From: Calamus simplicifolius
Taxonomy: Eukaryota; Streptophyta; Magnoliopsida; Arecales; Arecaceae
DNA length: 64,000 nucleotides
NCBI GenBank assembly: GCA_900491605.1
Contig: UESW01000051.1
Span: 62,001 to 126,000 of the forward strand
Reading direction: 5' to 3'
Below are positions 32,823 to 45,504 of this stretch, one piece after another. Below the pieces are notes generated by a model that saw nothing but the letters and a program-made list of their open reading frames with translations, had not been told where the DNA came from and ran no database searches. Positions within the stretch are counted from its first letter, which is position 1. Every line of letters begins with the position of its first letter. Made by a program: the position numbers and the translations under genes.

Positions 32823-35728
32823 GTGCACTTTACCTTTCATCTTAAATCCTTCTCATTGCTTCATATTTATATCTCTTCCTATATATCACTACATAAAAAA
32901 AATTATTTTGACATCCAATTGTTTCACTTCTATGTACATATAGTAGCTAGACTTATGACAACTTTGATTATTGGCATCTTTACTATAGAAGAAAAGATCT
33001 CATCAAAATCAACTCTTTTTTTTTTTTTTTCTAAAATCCTCTACCAATCTAGCCTTATATCTAATCTATGTTACACTCTTACTTTAATTTATAAATCTAT
33101 TTATTTTTCAAAGCTTTTTTCTTCTAAGGAACCTCTACTAACTCATATATATGATTCTTATGCAGTGAATCCGCTTCTTCTTACATAGCTTTTCTCCATA
33201 TATTCTCATTTTTGTCTACCTAAGCTTCTTGATGATCCTATAGCTCTCCAACATATGTGAGCATCACATAATCTTTGTTATATAGCATTGAAATTATTCT
33301 TCTCATCTTAAATATTCTCTAGTGAGTTTCAATAGCTTCTTTCTCTTCAGATTCTTGGATTGACTGATCAGTTTGCCCAGCATCAACATGAATGAATGTA
33401 TCGTCACTAATAGCATCCCATGATCTTCATGATTTTCTCCCTCATCTTCAACATCTAACATAGAAGGAGAGACCAGAATAGGATCTAGAACATATTGTGT
33501 AGCATGTTGTTTCTTTTCAATCTTCATAAAATCTTCTATAGTTATTCCTCATGAAAGACACCTATGCTTTTATACAATTTTCTCTGTTCAGAATCCCATA
33601 GCTTGCATCCAAACTCATCATCATCATAATCAAAGAAATGTATGTGATGGTTTTGGCATGAAGCTTTGACCTATTCTTCTTAGGTACATGCATAAAATCT
33701 TTACAACTAAAAATATATAAATAAGAATAAGAGATATCTTTATTAGTCCAAACTCTTTGAGAAATATCATCTCTTAAAGAACTAAAGGAGATAAATTAAT
33801 CAGGTAGATAGCAGTTTTCATGGCTTCATCCTAAAATGATTCAAACAACTTTGCTAATGAGAGCATGCACCTTATTTTCTCTACAATAGCATTGTTCATT
33901 CTTTCTGCCATTCTATTTTATTGAGAAGTTGAAAAAACAATCAACTCATGTCTAATTCCATGTGTGTAGCACAAGATGTTTTAAACATGTTAGAAGTATA
34001 TTCTCCCGTATTATCAGTGTGCAAGTACTTTAAAAATCTATCTATTTTTCTTTCTATCATGGCTTAAAATTTTTAAAAAATTCCAAAAACTTTATCTTTT
34101 GTTTTCACGGTGTAACATCATACCTTTTTTGATGTATCATTTGTGAATATAACAAAATATAGTGCACCATCAATTGTTTTAACTTCCATAGTGCAAAAAT
34201 CAAAATAAATAAGACCTTGAGGCTCAATAATTTTTATAGGAGCATTTCTAATAAAGAAAACTTTGTGTTACTTGCCAAATAAGCAATGATGGCATGGGAT
34301 GATATGTATATCTTCGGAGAGAAGGTTCTTTTTTGTTAAAATCTCCATACCTTTTTAGCTCATATGTCTAAGTCTCATATACTATAAATCTGAAAAGGCA
34401 TTCTTTGAAGTGTCAATTTTTCTTTGAGAACCTACACCAGTTTTATAAAGAGTATAAAACTTTATTCCTCTAATAATAACAAGTGAACCTCTTGTCAGTA
34501 ATAATAATAAGTGAATCTCGTGTTAGTTTTCATCTTCTGTTACCAAAATAACTCTCAAAACTATTTTTATCAAGGACACCAACTGAAATTAAATTAAATC
34601 ATAAATTAGGAACTTATTTAGCATCTTTAAGAATTATCCTATGATCAAAACTGGTTTTGATTATAATATCTCTTTTTCTTCTAATCTTAGGGACATCTTT
34701 GTTCTTCGTCTTTACAACTCCAAAATTACATCGTTGGAAAGATAAGACATAACCGATATGAGGAGGAGCAGCATGGAAGGATGGTTCCACTATCAATAAC
34801 CCAAGTTGCTTCTGCATCATTTGCTAGAAGGTAATTAATTTGCATTAGAAGTTGCTATGATGCCAACATTATTATCATATGTCATTGCACTTATTTTTTC
34901 TTCTTATTTTTTTCATTAACTCCTTCTTTCAGTACTATCTTATATTTGGCGGTCTCTATATGTGACCCTTTTTATAACAGTAGTAGCAATCAATATCTTT
35001 TCTTAACATAGATATTTTTCTAAACTTTTCATGATTATGAAGCTTTTTTCTTTTTCTTCTACCATGTTTCTCTGTCTTTAAGTGCTTGAGAATAAGAAGC
35101 CCTCAACGACTTTCTTCTAATTTCTTCATTCAATAAACTTGAAGCAGCTAGGATCAATGCTAACAACTCCATCTGGTACTGAGTTGCTTAGAGATACCAT
35201 CAAAGTTTTCAAACTATCTGGCAAAGAAATCAACAATAAGAGAGCCTAAAGTTCATCATCTAATGACATTTTCATTGCAGCAAACTAATTAATAATGTTT
35301 TTCATTTTATTTAAATGCTCTATAATAGATTCACCATCCTTCTACTTTAGATTTACTAGCTTTTTTATAAGAAAAGCCTTGTTTCTTATGGTCTTCCTTT
35401 CGTATAGGTCTTTTAATTTATTTCATAGAGCTTATACTATGTTTCATTAGCAACATGATAGAAAACACTATCATCCATCCATTACCGAATATGGCTAATA
35501 GCTCTTCGATTCGATTTCTTCTATTCTTCAACTGTCATCTTTTTTTGCTTGACTTTTTTTTCCTTCAGCTGCCCCAAAAAGATATCTATAGTACAAGTAA
35601 TCTTCCATATGGGCTTTCCAAACCATTCCATTCTCTTCATGTAAACTAATCCTATAGCTTTTGGTGCTTACATCCATTTCGAATCATATATAAAAATCAA
35701 ATTTAGAGCCTGCCTGTCTCTAATACCG
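32823..35728 (-). pseudogene. Decayed Copia retrotransposon (gag to RT start)
   Basis: Many short frames on the minus strand together give a Copia polyprotein in order. The gag start is near 35675 (MDVSTKSY, VWKAHMEDYLYY), then LISLPDS near 35220 and a zinc-knuckle remnant CYYCYKKG near 34985. The protease remnant ATWVIDSGT is near 34810 and FNLISVGVLD near 34580. MRLRHMS and CHHCLFGK mark the pre-integrase region (34370-34290), with DNTGEYTS (34010) for integrase and VDFDEIFS (33010) for the reverse transcriptase start. Stops and frameshifts are frequent. A primer-site-like GGTATTAGAG near 35720 marks the 5' side. The rest of RT, RNase H and the 3' LTR are missing. Confidence 0.8.
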
Positions 35729-35729
35729 C

Positions 35730-36263
35730 TATTAAGGCACCTAAAGCCTTTTCTTGATTTGTATGGGCAATGAATTGAAGGAATAACATACAAAATTATA
35801 AAAATATAATCACATGACATCAAGATTTAATGTGAAAAACCTTTCAACATGAAGAAAAAAAAGGACAAAAGAAATCAAAAAAAATCTTTCATTATTCAAA
35901 TCAATAATTGGGTTACAAAAAGCACTTGTAGCAATGCTAGAAATTTCCAAAAAATTTATGTGCGCACCCAACATTGGTAGGTTTCAACAAAAGAATTGAA
36001 CAAAAATACTCAAATTATGATTAAAAATATTACTTAGGAGAAATGAAATCTTAATCAGACTGTTGAATGTAAAGAATACCTCCCAAACATTTATTCTCTA
36101 AAATTTTATTTTGATAAAAAAATATATAACTTTCCAATCAAAGTAACAAATTAATAGTAAAAAATCTTTTATTTTTTCTTCTCTAACGATCTCTTTTTTT
36201 TCGCACTAATTTCTTTTGTTCGTTTCTAAATGATTAATTAATTTTAATATTTATTGAGTCATA
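35730..36263. other. Possible LTR remnant between two primer-site-like sequences
   Basis: This AT-rich 530 bases lies next to the decayed Copia 5' end and would be its 5' LTR. On its far side a plus-strand TGGTATGAAAGC at about 36266 also resembles the tRNA-Met primer site, facing the other way. LTR ends are not clear (no TG/CA pair found), so the call is tentative. Confidence 0.35.
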
Positions 36264-36279
36264 ACTGGTATGAAAGCAG

Positions 36280-37840
36280 GATCCAATCTAACAGAAACAA
36301 GTTAATAAGTAATGCATAAAATGATAATGCGGGCTTTCCACCTGCTACTTTATTGGATGTTTGTCTTATGTTCGGTTGCTTAAAACAAAGAAAATCTTTG
36401 AAAACTGATGTTGCAGCAGATGGTAGGAACATAAAATAAACATATGAATAGCATTCCTAAATTAGAGTAGACTTTCTTAATTTCTTTGAAAATATTCCCT
36501 TTTTCTGATTGTTTTTCAAGCAACCAAAGACATTTTTAAGGCATCATTTATGAGGAAATAGATTGTTTACCCAAGATGGTCTTATTGTCAAGAGCGTTGA
36601 CTGCTCTAAAGATCTAGGCATAATATTAAAAGGCCTAACTTCCACTTATATAAAAATATCAAAAAATAAATAAAATTATATGTTTATGGATAAAGAGTCA
36701 AATTCTACACGCACATACACATATATTGTTAACTGCTTAATTTATAAAATCTTAAAAATGGGCTAGTTACTTCAGTTTTATCTATTAATTTTTTTGATTA
36801 AGTGATTTAAAATTTATATAAATAAAATGTTCAATTATTAATTGATATTATAAATAAATGGTTCTTCTTGGTTTCTTAAAGCAAATCTTCTCTTACTCAA
36901 GGATATAATCAATTAAAAGAATTTAATATGGCCTGGCATTTATTCTGGATTGTCTGAGACAAATGTGGCTTGGCCAGACATTCCTTGAGCAGTGAGCACT
37001 AATCCAGGCACTTGATGACTATCCTTGTCAAAAGCTTGAAGTTTTATAATTGCCTATCAACTCTAGTGTTTTTCTTATGAGACTGCAATTATTGTATCTG
37101 AAATCCTACGCTAAAATAAAATTTGGCAGCCTGGCCTGGGATCCATAAATCACTCACTGTTTCTCATATCTACCAGGCGAGCAATAAATAAAGTTGCCGG
37201 TTGGCTTTCTGGTAGGGTTATCACCTTTGGATGAAGCTTTATCCTAGAAATTCGAGGGTCCTTGCTTCTTATTTATGGATAGCCCAAGAGCACCAATAAA
37301 AGATGGACTCAGATTGCTTGATCTAATATTGCAGCTGAACTGGTCATTTAAACAAAGTGGTCGTAAGATTCTTAGTAATAACCAGTTGCTTCTACTAGGG
37401 TACGTGGTGGTGTAAATTTTTTTAACAATATAGGAATTTTTATTTTCTCATTGATGCAACCCTATATATTTCCAGAGGACCACCCTACTCTACGAAGATA
37501 TTTGGATTTGATGTTAAGATAAAACTTGATGCATCGAAGGATGATGCAGTAAGTGTTTATGAAGCACACGAATTGACTGTGCTAATGTTACCGTGCATGC
37601 GTGTAATATACAGTAAAATTCATATAATATTATTATACATGATAATATGGATATATAACCAATTTACATGTTCACTTACTGCACTGTCCTTGGATGATAG
37701 CAAGTATTTTTCTTGGGTTAAATCTAGCTTGGGTCAGCGTCTTGGATTTGATGTCAATTCTAGCACGTTCCGCACATAAATAGAATGAATGTAGGTTCCA
37801 CTTTTCTCTACAACCTTATCTTTAGAAATGCCCGTCCTTT
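36280..37840 (+). other. AT-rich region with exon-like fragments of an unidentified gene
   Basis: Most of it shows nothing. At 37480-37548 a plus-strand stretch between TTTCCAG and GCA|GTAAGTG reads PPYSTKIFGFDVKIKLDASK, and 37691-37779 reads SLDDSKYFSWVKSSLG, then QRLGFDVNSSTFRT and a stop. The shared FGFDV / LGFDV wording and the splice-like edges suggest the last exons of a gene or gene fragment. I do not recognise the family and see no upstream exons with confidence. Confidence 0.3.
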
Positions 37841-37855
37841 AACTTAGAGAATGTT

Positions 37856-37978
37856 TTTTTTTTTTTTTTTGGTACAAGCGGCGATCACACTCATCTAGTG
37901 TGAGTCAGTCCAGAAAGATCCGAATACAAAATTTGCTTCAACGGAATAGGGCAAGGATCGCCAGCACTCCACGATCAC
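37856..37978 (-). mobile_element. SINE-like retroposon with 15 bp target duplication
   Basis: AACTTAGAGAATGTT occurs exactly at 37841-37855 and again at 37979-37993. Between them a poly-T run lies at the left side (a poly-A tail on the minus strand), followed by about 105 bases of unique sequence. A long perfect duplication plus a poly-A tail means LINE-type target-primed insertion. I see no clear pol III A and B boxes, so it may be a 5'-truncated SINE or another retroposed RNA. Confidence 0.8.
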
Positions 37979-37993
37979 AACTTAGAGAATGTT

Positions 37994-38794
37994 TGATTGC
38001 CGATAAATTTTCCTAAAATAGATATGATAAAATATGGTCGTCGCCGATGACTCGCGCGATCGGGAGACCCGATCGGCGCTGCGGGGGAGGGGCTTTAAAT
38101 AGTGGAAGGATACCTTGGATTGGCCTCGACCTTCCTTTCTGATCACCGGTGGTTTCGATTGATTCGACCGACCTTAATTATAACCGACTCGCCGAGTTAA
38201 CTCAAAGGAAACTCGGTCAAGTTATCTCCTTTCTACTGATGGGCCGATCCATTTTGCACTTCCAGGTAGCCCGAGTCAGGCTTGGGCCCTCATAGTTGCT
38301 AGAAAAATATAAGATAAAAAAAAAAGGCTTACTTTGGCAATCAAATGAGTTAGACTCTATTGGGCATAGGTAATCACTCGGGACAGTGAGAGCATGGTAT
38401 GACACTATTTTTGAGTTGGAAGAGAAACTTAAGACACTGAATACCTTCAGGCTATTTAATGTTGGATTATGGGCTGTCGGAACTGATGAAACTATTATAT
38501 GGTACATATGAACTAAGCCTGACAATAATACAGTGCAATTAGCTCAAGATGGGTATCCCAAGATTTTACCAACCAAAAAGCTCTTTACTTTTGTCTGGTT
38601 GAATATAAGATTCAAAAGCTTACTTTTAGCAATCAAATAAGTTGGACTATATTGAATTGTTTCTATGCGTCAGCTTTGACCTACTTAAATGATCAGTGAG
38701 GACAGACAGAGAGCAGTGTATGATACCATTAATGAATTGGGATAGCACTTAGACCAAGAGTTACTAAAAATGGTATATAACACACACACACATT

Positions 38795-38835
<41 letters not shown>

Positions 38836-39050
38836 ATAATATAATCTAATTAGCTATATCATATTGACGGTCACCCCAAGGAGTGAATTCTAAATTCTAA
38901 GAAATTTATGTTAAATACAAAAATCATCTTGGATAAGCAATATATGTGTCTATTTGGTCAAAAAAATTATATAAGAAAAAAAACATAACACTCATGATTT
39001 GAAAGTAAAACTGCTACCAAGAGAGATAGAGTGAGGCCTCTTCCTAAGTA
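37994..39050. other. Unassigned region with a decayed internal duplication
   Basis: 38030-38240 is locally GC-rich with a TATA-like CTTTAAATAG at about 38092. 38319-38440 and 38620-38740 are diverged copies of each other (GCTTACTTT(G/T)... CAATCAAAT(G/A)AGTT; GACAGTGAGAGCATGGTATGAC against GACAGAGAGCAGTGTATGAT). No coding region is supported. Confidence 0.5.
38780..38831. repeat. (CA)n then (GA)n microsatellites
   Basis: ACACACACACACA is followed by ATTCATTC and about 30 bases of GA repeats, a compound simple repeat. Confidence 0.9.
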
Positions 39051-39059
39051 GCTAGCTGG

Positions 39060-40970
39060 ATGGATAAGATTCTTAGGCTATGAATAAATTTGATGACTTT
39101 GTTTAGATGATTACTAGTTGTGTAAGAATTTTTTTAGTTTGGTGTTCATGTTTCTCAATTATATTTTTCATGATTTTTCATCTCTCAGAGATAGTCCAAC
39201 TATTGCTCATTCGTTATTTTATAGAGCTATTCCCTAGGATTGTATGTCCATAAAGTGAGTAATCAAAAGTTACTGCAACCAATATGGTCTGAATATTAAT
39301 CTAGAGAAATCTATGAGTCTTTTCAGTCCAAAGGTCATATATGAGTTGACAATGCATTTAATGACCATCTTGGGGATAAGAAGAGTTAATGACTTGAGTT
39401 TCTATTTTAAACTTTCTATAAAGTTGAACGGGATAAAAGCAAAGAACCTCCAACCTATCAAGAATAAGATTATGGTTATATTAGATTCATAGAAGTGAAA
39501 TATAATTTCATTTACTAATAAAAGCACACTGATCAGGTCTATCTTATACTCTATTCCTATTCATATTATTTTAAATGCTACAATTCCACTTTCTTTCTTA
39601 ACCCTTAGTTTGATAGGATTATTAGAAATTTCTTGTAAGGTTATGGTTATGGTAGTACAGCTATTCCACACAATATCCTGATATATTATTTATCAAACAA
39701 AACAAAGCGAAGGACTAGTTATTCCCCTTATTGAATCATGGTGGCACTATCTTTTGAGGTTGCTTGTCAAGTTGTCCTTTAGCCATCCTCTCTTCTTTCA
39801 CAATTTCTTAGTGTCAAGTATAAGTATGGAGGTTCATAAAAAGAATTAATATAACTTAGAAGGTACTTTTTCCTATCGTGGAAGGATATCTTAAAGGCTT
39901 CTCCTTTAATCCTTAGTGATCTTACTTAATCTTGAGTAATGACATAGCAGTCAAAAGGGACTTAGATCCTCAATTTTGTGGTGAGACGTTAAATCATATA
40001 CCAGCTATTTTCAATGCATATCTTTTGAATTTGGATTCTACGGTATGTTTTATTTAGTCAAGAAGAATGTTAGGATATGAATTTAGTCTCTCTTATTTTT
40101 ACTCCACTCTCTAATATAATATCCCAAATCCTTACAAGTGGTGTTAATCAAGGTGATGTTCTAACCTGGTGGAAAAATTATCATAGAACAGTGGTGGTCA
40201 AAGAGTTATACTGCTCTAAATTTTGCCATTCCCTAAACCAATCTTCCAAACCGATTTTGCAAGTTTGGAAGTTAGATGCAACTCAAAGATATTTTATTTT
40301 TCTCATGGAATATTTTATGGTAGACTTTTTAAAGCTTTTCATCTTGCAAGTTGGTTATTTCGTCTATCTTGATCCATTTGCGGTTGATGCCATTTTGGAA
40401 TGAAACAGTGGAACATTTTTTTTAACATACTCTAGATCAAGAATGATATGAGATCTTACAAGTAATCTGTTTTTCATGTAAGTTATATCTAATTAATTTT
40501 TGTTTGTAATTCATGAATATCAACCAATTAGAGGTTGGGTAAATCTCTTGTAATTCATATCCTATGATGCAGAGATGAGAGTTTTTCAACGAGATAAAAA
40601 GTGTCTAAAGAAGTATATTGAACTAAATTGAAAGCTTGACCTATGATTTTTATAGAGCTAGACCTATATCAAAATCTTGGTATATAGGGATGTTGTGTCT
40701 TCTGTTTCTCAAAGAGTATCAAACGATATTTATATTTCTTGATGCGTCCCATCATCTGAATGGTTAAAATTGAATTTGAATGGCTTTGTTCAGGCATTTC
40801 TTTAGGAGTTGGTTATATTCTCCACTCTTCATTAGGTAGAATTAACAGCTGCGTAGTATGAGATGATAAAAAAAAAGGCCATCTCCATTTCTTCAATCGA
40901 ATGCTTTTTTAAGTAGAATTAATAGTTGCATAGTGTGAGATAAGAGAAATCATCTTTATTTCTACAGTCG
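39060..40970 (+). pseudogene. LINE (L1-type) remnant: reverse transcriptase C-terminus, zf-RVT, RNase H
   Basis: The plus strand, across several frames, carries NINLEKSMSLFSPK (39285-39330) and LSFYFKLSIKLNGIKAKNLQP, the plant LINE stretch after the RT catalytic core, then STLIRSILYSIPIHI and PLSFLTLSLIGL (39520-39620). Near 40200-40420 VWKLDATQRYF and a cysteine-containing tail resemble zf-RVT. Near 40740 PSSEWLKLNLNGF resembles the RNase H start. The catalytic FADD box near 39200 is decayed. The 5' half (ORF1, endonuclease) and a poly-A tail are not recognised. The copy is old and non-functional. Confidence 0.65.
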
Positions 40971-41317
40971 AACGAAATGTTTTGTTATAAAAAAAGACTC
41001 TTATCATTATCATTATGTGGATAAAAAATCTATTACAATGCCTTCATCCATTGCTTCACTGCAGCCTCTCCATCGTCACAAATCATATTTTCAGAGGGAT
41101 GAATCAAACTACAGATTTCAGTAGTGTTGTAACATTTTCTCAAATCACATCCTGGAGTGATGCTTTTCTAAAGATTTGTTTTTACATTGATGCTGGGAGT
41201 GTAAAGTATTTGCAAAAGCGTCTCTTTTACACGCGTGCCCAATCATGCTAACCATATCATCATACGCATTTAATTTCTTACCGCTTTACTTTTCTTTATT
41301 TTTTTTTGTCATCATAA

Positions 41318-42220
41318 GGTAGTGTTTGGTTCTCAAAAAGCTATTTTTGGATAAGGTAGTGTTTGATAGAAAAAATATTATCTATGGATAAGTATACGGA
41401 ATAGAGTTATCACTGGCTATCCCATTGATCATATGAAATGCAAAAAATAAATTCATAGGATAACTTTTTTTACTCTTATTTGGAGGGATACCAGCTATTC
41501 CTGTATTTTTTAGGGAATAAATTGAGAGGATAACCTATGATTAACCATGGTTAACCATGGATTATTTCTCTGGTAAACTTTATTCCAAGCTATCCTTTAG
41601 GTAGTGTTTGACTCCCCAAAAGCTATCCCTGGTTAAATGTATAGGATAGCATTTATTTAGGGGATAGCTGAGGGAATAAACACCTTTTTAAAATTACAAG
41701 TCTGCTATCAAGGGATAACTTTAGTTGTTCCTAGGTTCCCTAGGGAATAAGTTCAGGGGATAACCCATGGTTAAACATGAGTTATCCCCTATGGTTAAAC
41801 TTTTTCAGACATATCCCTTCTAGTAATAGCTTTTGGGGATAAGGGGGGATATCCCTCCCAAGGGATATCCCCCCTTATCTCCTATTTCAAACACTCCATG
41901 GCTTTTAGGAATAAGGAGGGGATATTAGGGATATCCCCTTTTATTCCCTATTTCAAACACTACCTAAGTGTACAGGATAACATTTATCAAGGAGATAGCT
42001 GAAAGGATAACCATCTTTTTCTAAATAATAGTTTTGCCATCAAGGGATAGCTTTAGTTATTTCTGGATCCCTAAGAAATAAGTTTAGTGGATAACCCATG
42101 GTTAAACATGGGTTATTCCTTCTGGTTAAATTTTTTCATAGTTATCCTATGTAGTTATAGCTTTTAGGATAAAAAAGAATATTCAAAAATATTCTCTTAT
42201 CCTCTATTTCAAACAAAGCC
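41318..42220. mobile_element. Tourist-like (PIF/Harbinger) MITE containing a nested relative
   Basis: The ends are GGTAGTGTTTGG and, inverted, GGCTTTGTTTGA, flanked on both sides by TAA (41315-41317 and 42221-42223), the three-base duplication typical of this superfamily. The interior is made of GGATAACCCATGGTTAA-type palindromic modules. A second copy of the family is inserted inside (41600-41964). Confidence 0.7.
41600..41964. mobile_element. Nested copy of the same MITE family, about 365 bp
   Basis: It has near-perfect inverted ends GGTAGTGTTTGA and TCAAACACTACC. Its interior (ATAGC(C)... GGGATAACTTTAGTTGTTCC) is clearly similar to the outer element's right half (41965-42200). Flanking triplets are TTA and TAA, not identical, so one may have mutated. 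Confidence 0.65.
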
Positions 42221-42389
42221 TAAGAATGTATTCTCCATTCCCTCTCTCTTCCCCTCCCATCCATTATCTCACTCCCCTCTCTTCTTCTTCATCTTCTTTC
42301 TAGGTGATGAGAGGCAAAATTATCATTACATTTGATGGGGCCAGTTGACTCCATGGGCAATAAAGACAATAATTTTTGGACGGCCTCCT

Positions 42390-43378
42390 CTTAAGATAGC
42401 AATTTTCAGATGATTTTTCTAGGCGGAAAGCCTCGGCCAGCTTTAACATACCTCGGCCAGCTTCATACCTTGGCCAGCTTCAGCCTTAGCCAACATACCT
42501 CGGCTAGCTTCAGCCTCAGCCAACATACCTCTGCTAGCTTCAGCCTCCGCCAACATACCTCGGCCTCTGCAACCACGCTATGTTTTTTGCATCAAGGCAT
42601 TTATGGCCTCATAAAGGCAACGTGCATCCATTTGCTCCTAGGCATTTAATGCCTTATTTCCTTCTATGCATTAAGGCATTTATGGCTGCCACGTTGGCCC
42701 ATTGTGCCTCGGCACTTATCTCCGTGGAGTCATGATGATCGAACCACAGCGTTCAAAATACCTCTCGAAATTTGGCGCGTAAGAATTCGAATCAACTATA
42801 ACTGAATAAGATTCCAGACGGTGAATCATGCCCAGAGGTGACCTAGGACCCGTAAGAGTGGCCTAGGTCCATGTGATCATTAAACCTCATGGCACCAACT
42901 AGCTCTCCCAGCCGTCGATCCTCTAACTGACAAGATACGGATCCCGCTGGCCTCATAACAAATTTGATTTGAATCCTAACAGTTTTCAGACCTCATCCAT
43001 AGCACGTCCAAGGAATTACACGTCCAAGGAATTAGGTGATCGCCTATAAATACCACCACCCTCAAGCCTGGTACGGCTATTCTACGCCTATTTTTTACAC
43101 AGTTCTTACACTGGCTCTCATTCTCCATTGAAGCTCCCCCCAAGCTCGAAGCTCTAGCCAAAAAAGGGAAACTCCTCTGTGAGAGTCTTCTCCACACATC
43201 TACTTGCTGTGAATCTCCACTGACTTGAGCGTCGGAGGGTCCTCTGCAGAGGGCAACCCTCACAGCACCCTCTGCGCGCGGACTGTCTTGCAGGTTTTAC
43301 CTTGAAGCAGCGGGATCGGCATCCGGATCAGAAGTCAGAAGCGCACCCAAGTCGGAGAACAGATTTCCACAGCAACAC
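42390..43378 (+). mobile_element. LTR fragment of a Gypsy-like element (tentative)
   Basis: A CCTCGGCCAGCTTCAGCC repeat cluster (42427-42560) is followed by a TATA box CTATAAATA at 43044-43052 and a CT-rich, leader-like stretch ending CCACAGCAACA near 43378, consistent with U3-R-U5. No partner LTR or primer site is seen in the window, so this is a suggestion only. Confidence 0.4.
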
Positions 43379-44376
43379 TAGGTATGGGAAGCTTTGGGGG
43401 CGAGCCAAGCCCATGTAGAGTCGCTAGAGATGGCCTGCGTGAAGATGAAGCGGTGGTGGAGAGCCACAACGGAGGAAAGAGCTCGCTCTAGACGGAGGAG
43501 AATCTCTCCAGCCATGACTTTGCGTATGATGTGGAAAGGGCCCTTCTTCCACTTTTCCATAATTCATGATGGTGTCCTTCAAAAGAGGTGGGCTTCTTGG
43601 TCTGTTCTCCTTTATTCTTTATTATGTTTTTGTCAGCTCGGAAAAGCCATCACCCATTCGAGCAAATGATTACAAGGAGCTGTGCGACCTACAGCGATCG
43701 AGCGCCTTGCAACATGTTGCTGTTTGACTAGTTTAACCCTTGACGAGCAAGGGATCGGTCATTTGGAAAGCGGCAATGTGGTTGCGGTGGCGGTGGAGTT
43801 GTGTGATCGCGAGGGATAAATCATCGAGCGGCGGCGATGGGGCCATGGTTCACCGGAAGTGGGACCCCTTCGGGTTTGGTGAAGAGAGGGAAGTAAATAA
43901 TGGTGGCGGATGTCCGGTGGTGATGGACGGAGCTTAGTGGTGAAGCTTGGAATGGGTTGGAATGAAGATGGGTTACGGGCAGATTAGTGGTACGTAATAA
44001 TGGTTGGTTTTGGATCTGGGCTAGTTTTAGGTACTCGGCCAATAAGTAGCGAACGTACTGTTTGCGCTGGTTAAGCCTCCCTATCTCTTTGTTCTCTTCA
44101 ACCTAATATTCTCTTTTAGATTTTTCCATTGCATTTTTAACGAAATGCACGAAAATTCGTCCCACCGTTTTGCTCGTAGATCTCTTTGTATCAAAAGTCA
44201 TGACGTTACCCGTCCTTTGAATTCCTTACAAGTCTAAGGTAACTTGAAGGGCTACCTCTTAATTACAAAAGATTAAGGTACATTTGATTAACGAGATCCC
44301 CCTCTCACCATACTTATGCTCTATGATAGATATCTTACTTAGAAAATTTTTTTTTTCTTACAAGGAATTTGATACT
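43379..44376. other. Unassigned spacer
   Basis: Mixed-composition DNA with short open frames on both strands. I recognise no protein domain, RNA gene or transposon end. Confidence 0.4.
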
Positions 44377-45181
44377 TGTTGCTATGGATTTCTGTTCTCC
44401 AACTTAAAAACAAGATGACAGCATACATCAAGATCCAGGTGGTATCCTTCCATCCTTGCATCCGTGCAAGACATTATCCTCACACAAGGGATAAGGTGGG
44501 TGGTCCTGCGAAAGACGCTTCGACACCCAAGTCACTGAAAATCCTTAGCCACAAAAAATGTAGAGAAAGTTTTGTAGAGGAGGAGGGGAAAGGAAGAGAG
44601 ATTCTCACAAAGTGGTTGTGATCTCTTATCCTTGCCTTGAGGGCTCTCGAGGTCTAACATTTAAAGAGAGTAGATATGGTAAGCCGTTACCTAATTTTCA
44701 AAGAGCAATTGTGAAAGTTGAAGGATGATAAGACCGATTTTGATGTATATCTTATCAAGAGAATTCATGATCTCGCAAACAATGAAGAGGGAGAGCCTTA
44801 TCTGGCTTCTGTTTTCGTTCATGGGGGACCACTTCGGTCGTTCATGGGGGACCACTTCGGGAAGGAGCTCCGAGATTTTTATGATTCTAGTGATCTGATG
44901 GCCGAGATGTTCGACACAACATGGGTTAAAGGTGGTAAAGGGAAGGGTAGGTCGGATGACTTCGGACTACTAAGGTCCGGTTGTTCTGGCTCGAGGGCGA
45001 AACTCAGCAAAGTTAAAGGTTGATCAGTTGAGGTTCAGCCTGGCAAGACTCAGGTGAAGATACCGAGAGTAGGTCGATGAGGCATCCTTCGGTTCATAAA
45101 GGTCGGTTGCAACCTAAACGTGGGCTCGGTTTGTCTGCCCATGTCAGTCGATTTATACGAAATTTTTTTTACTCTGCATCA
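44377..45181 (-). repeat. Left (3') LTR of the Tat-type element
   Basis: It starts TGTTGCTATGGATTTCTG and ends TACTCTGCATCA and pairs with 57906-58698 throughout, with visible divergence and small indels. GGGAGTAGGGAGGCAAG on the minus strand at 45182-45199 is a good polypurine tract. Confidence 0.85.
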
Positions 45182-45504
45182 CTTGCCTCCCTACTCCCTA
45201 GTTCGAAGTTTACATTCGAGCTTAGGAAGTGAAGTCATGGTGGCCAAATTTCACTGGCAAAGGCTGAATCTGGAGAGACGCAGCATGATGATGCCATAAA
45301 TGCTGAGCTGTTGTGATATCATTTCAGCTCGTCAAATGAGAGGAGCCTTTTCGAATTTCGATTAAAGGTGACCGGTGGAATGACACATGGCGAAGCCGGA
45401 GATCATGGCACTTGAACTGAAGGCTCGTGGCCCTAGGGTTTCTCGCTAATGATGTCTTGCCCTTTCGTGCTGTGGCTTTAAAAGGGGGAGACCAGCGCAT
45501 TTTT

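Noticed and set aside
38030..38240. Possible gene promoter (CTTTAAATAG and GC-rich DNA)
   Set aside because: No open frame or leader follows on either strand.
43378..43669. Possible Gypsy integrase tail (WKKGPFHIIRKV)
   Set aside because: Only a short stretch resembles the GKL-WKGPY motif, with no supporting neighbours.
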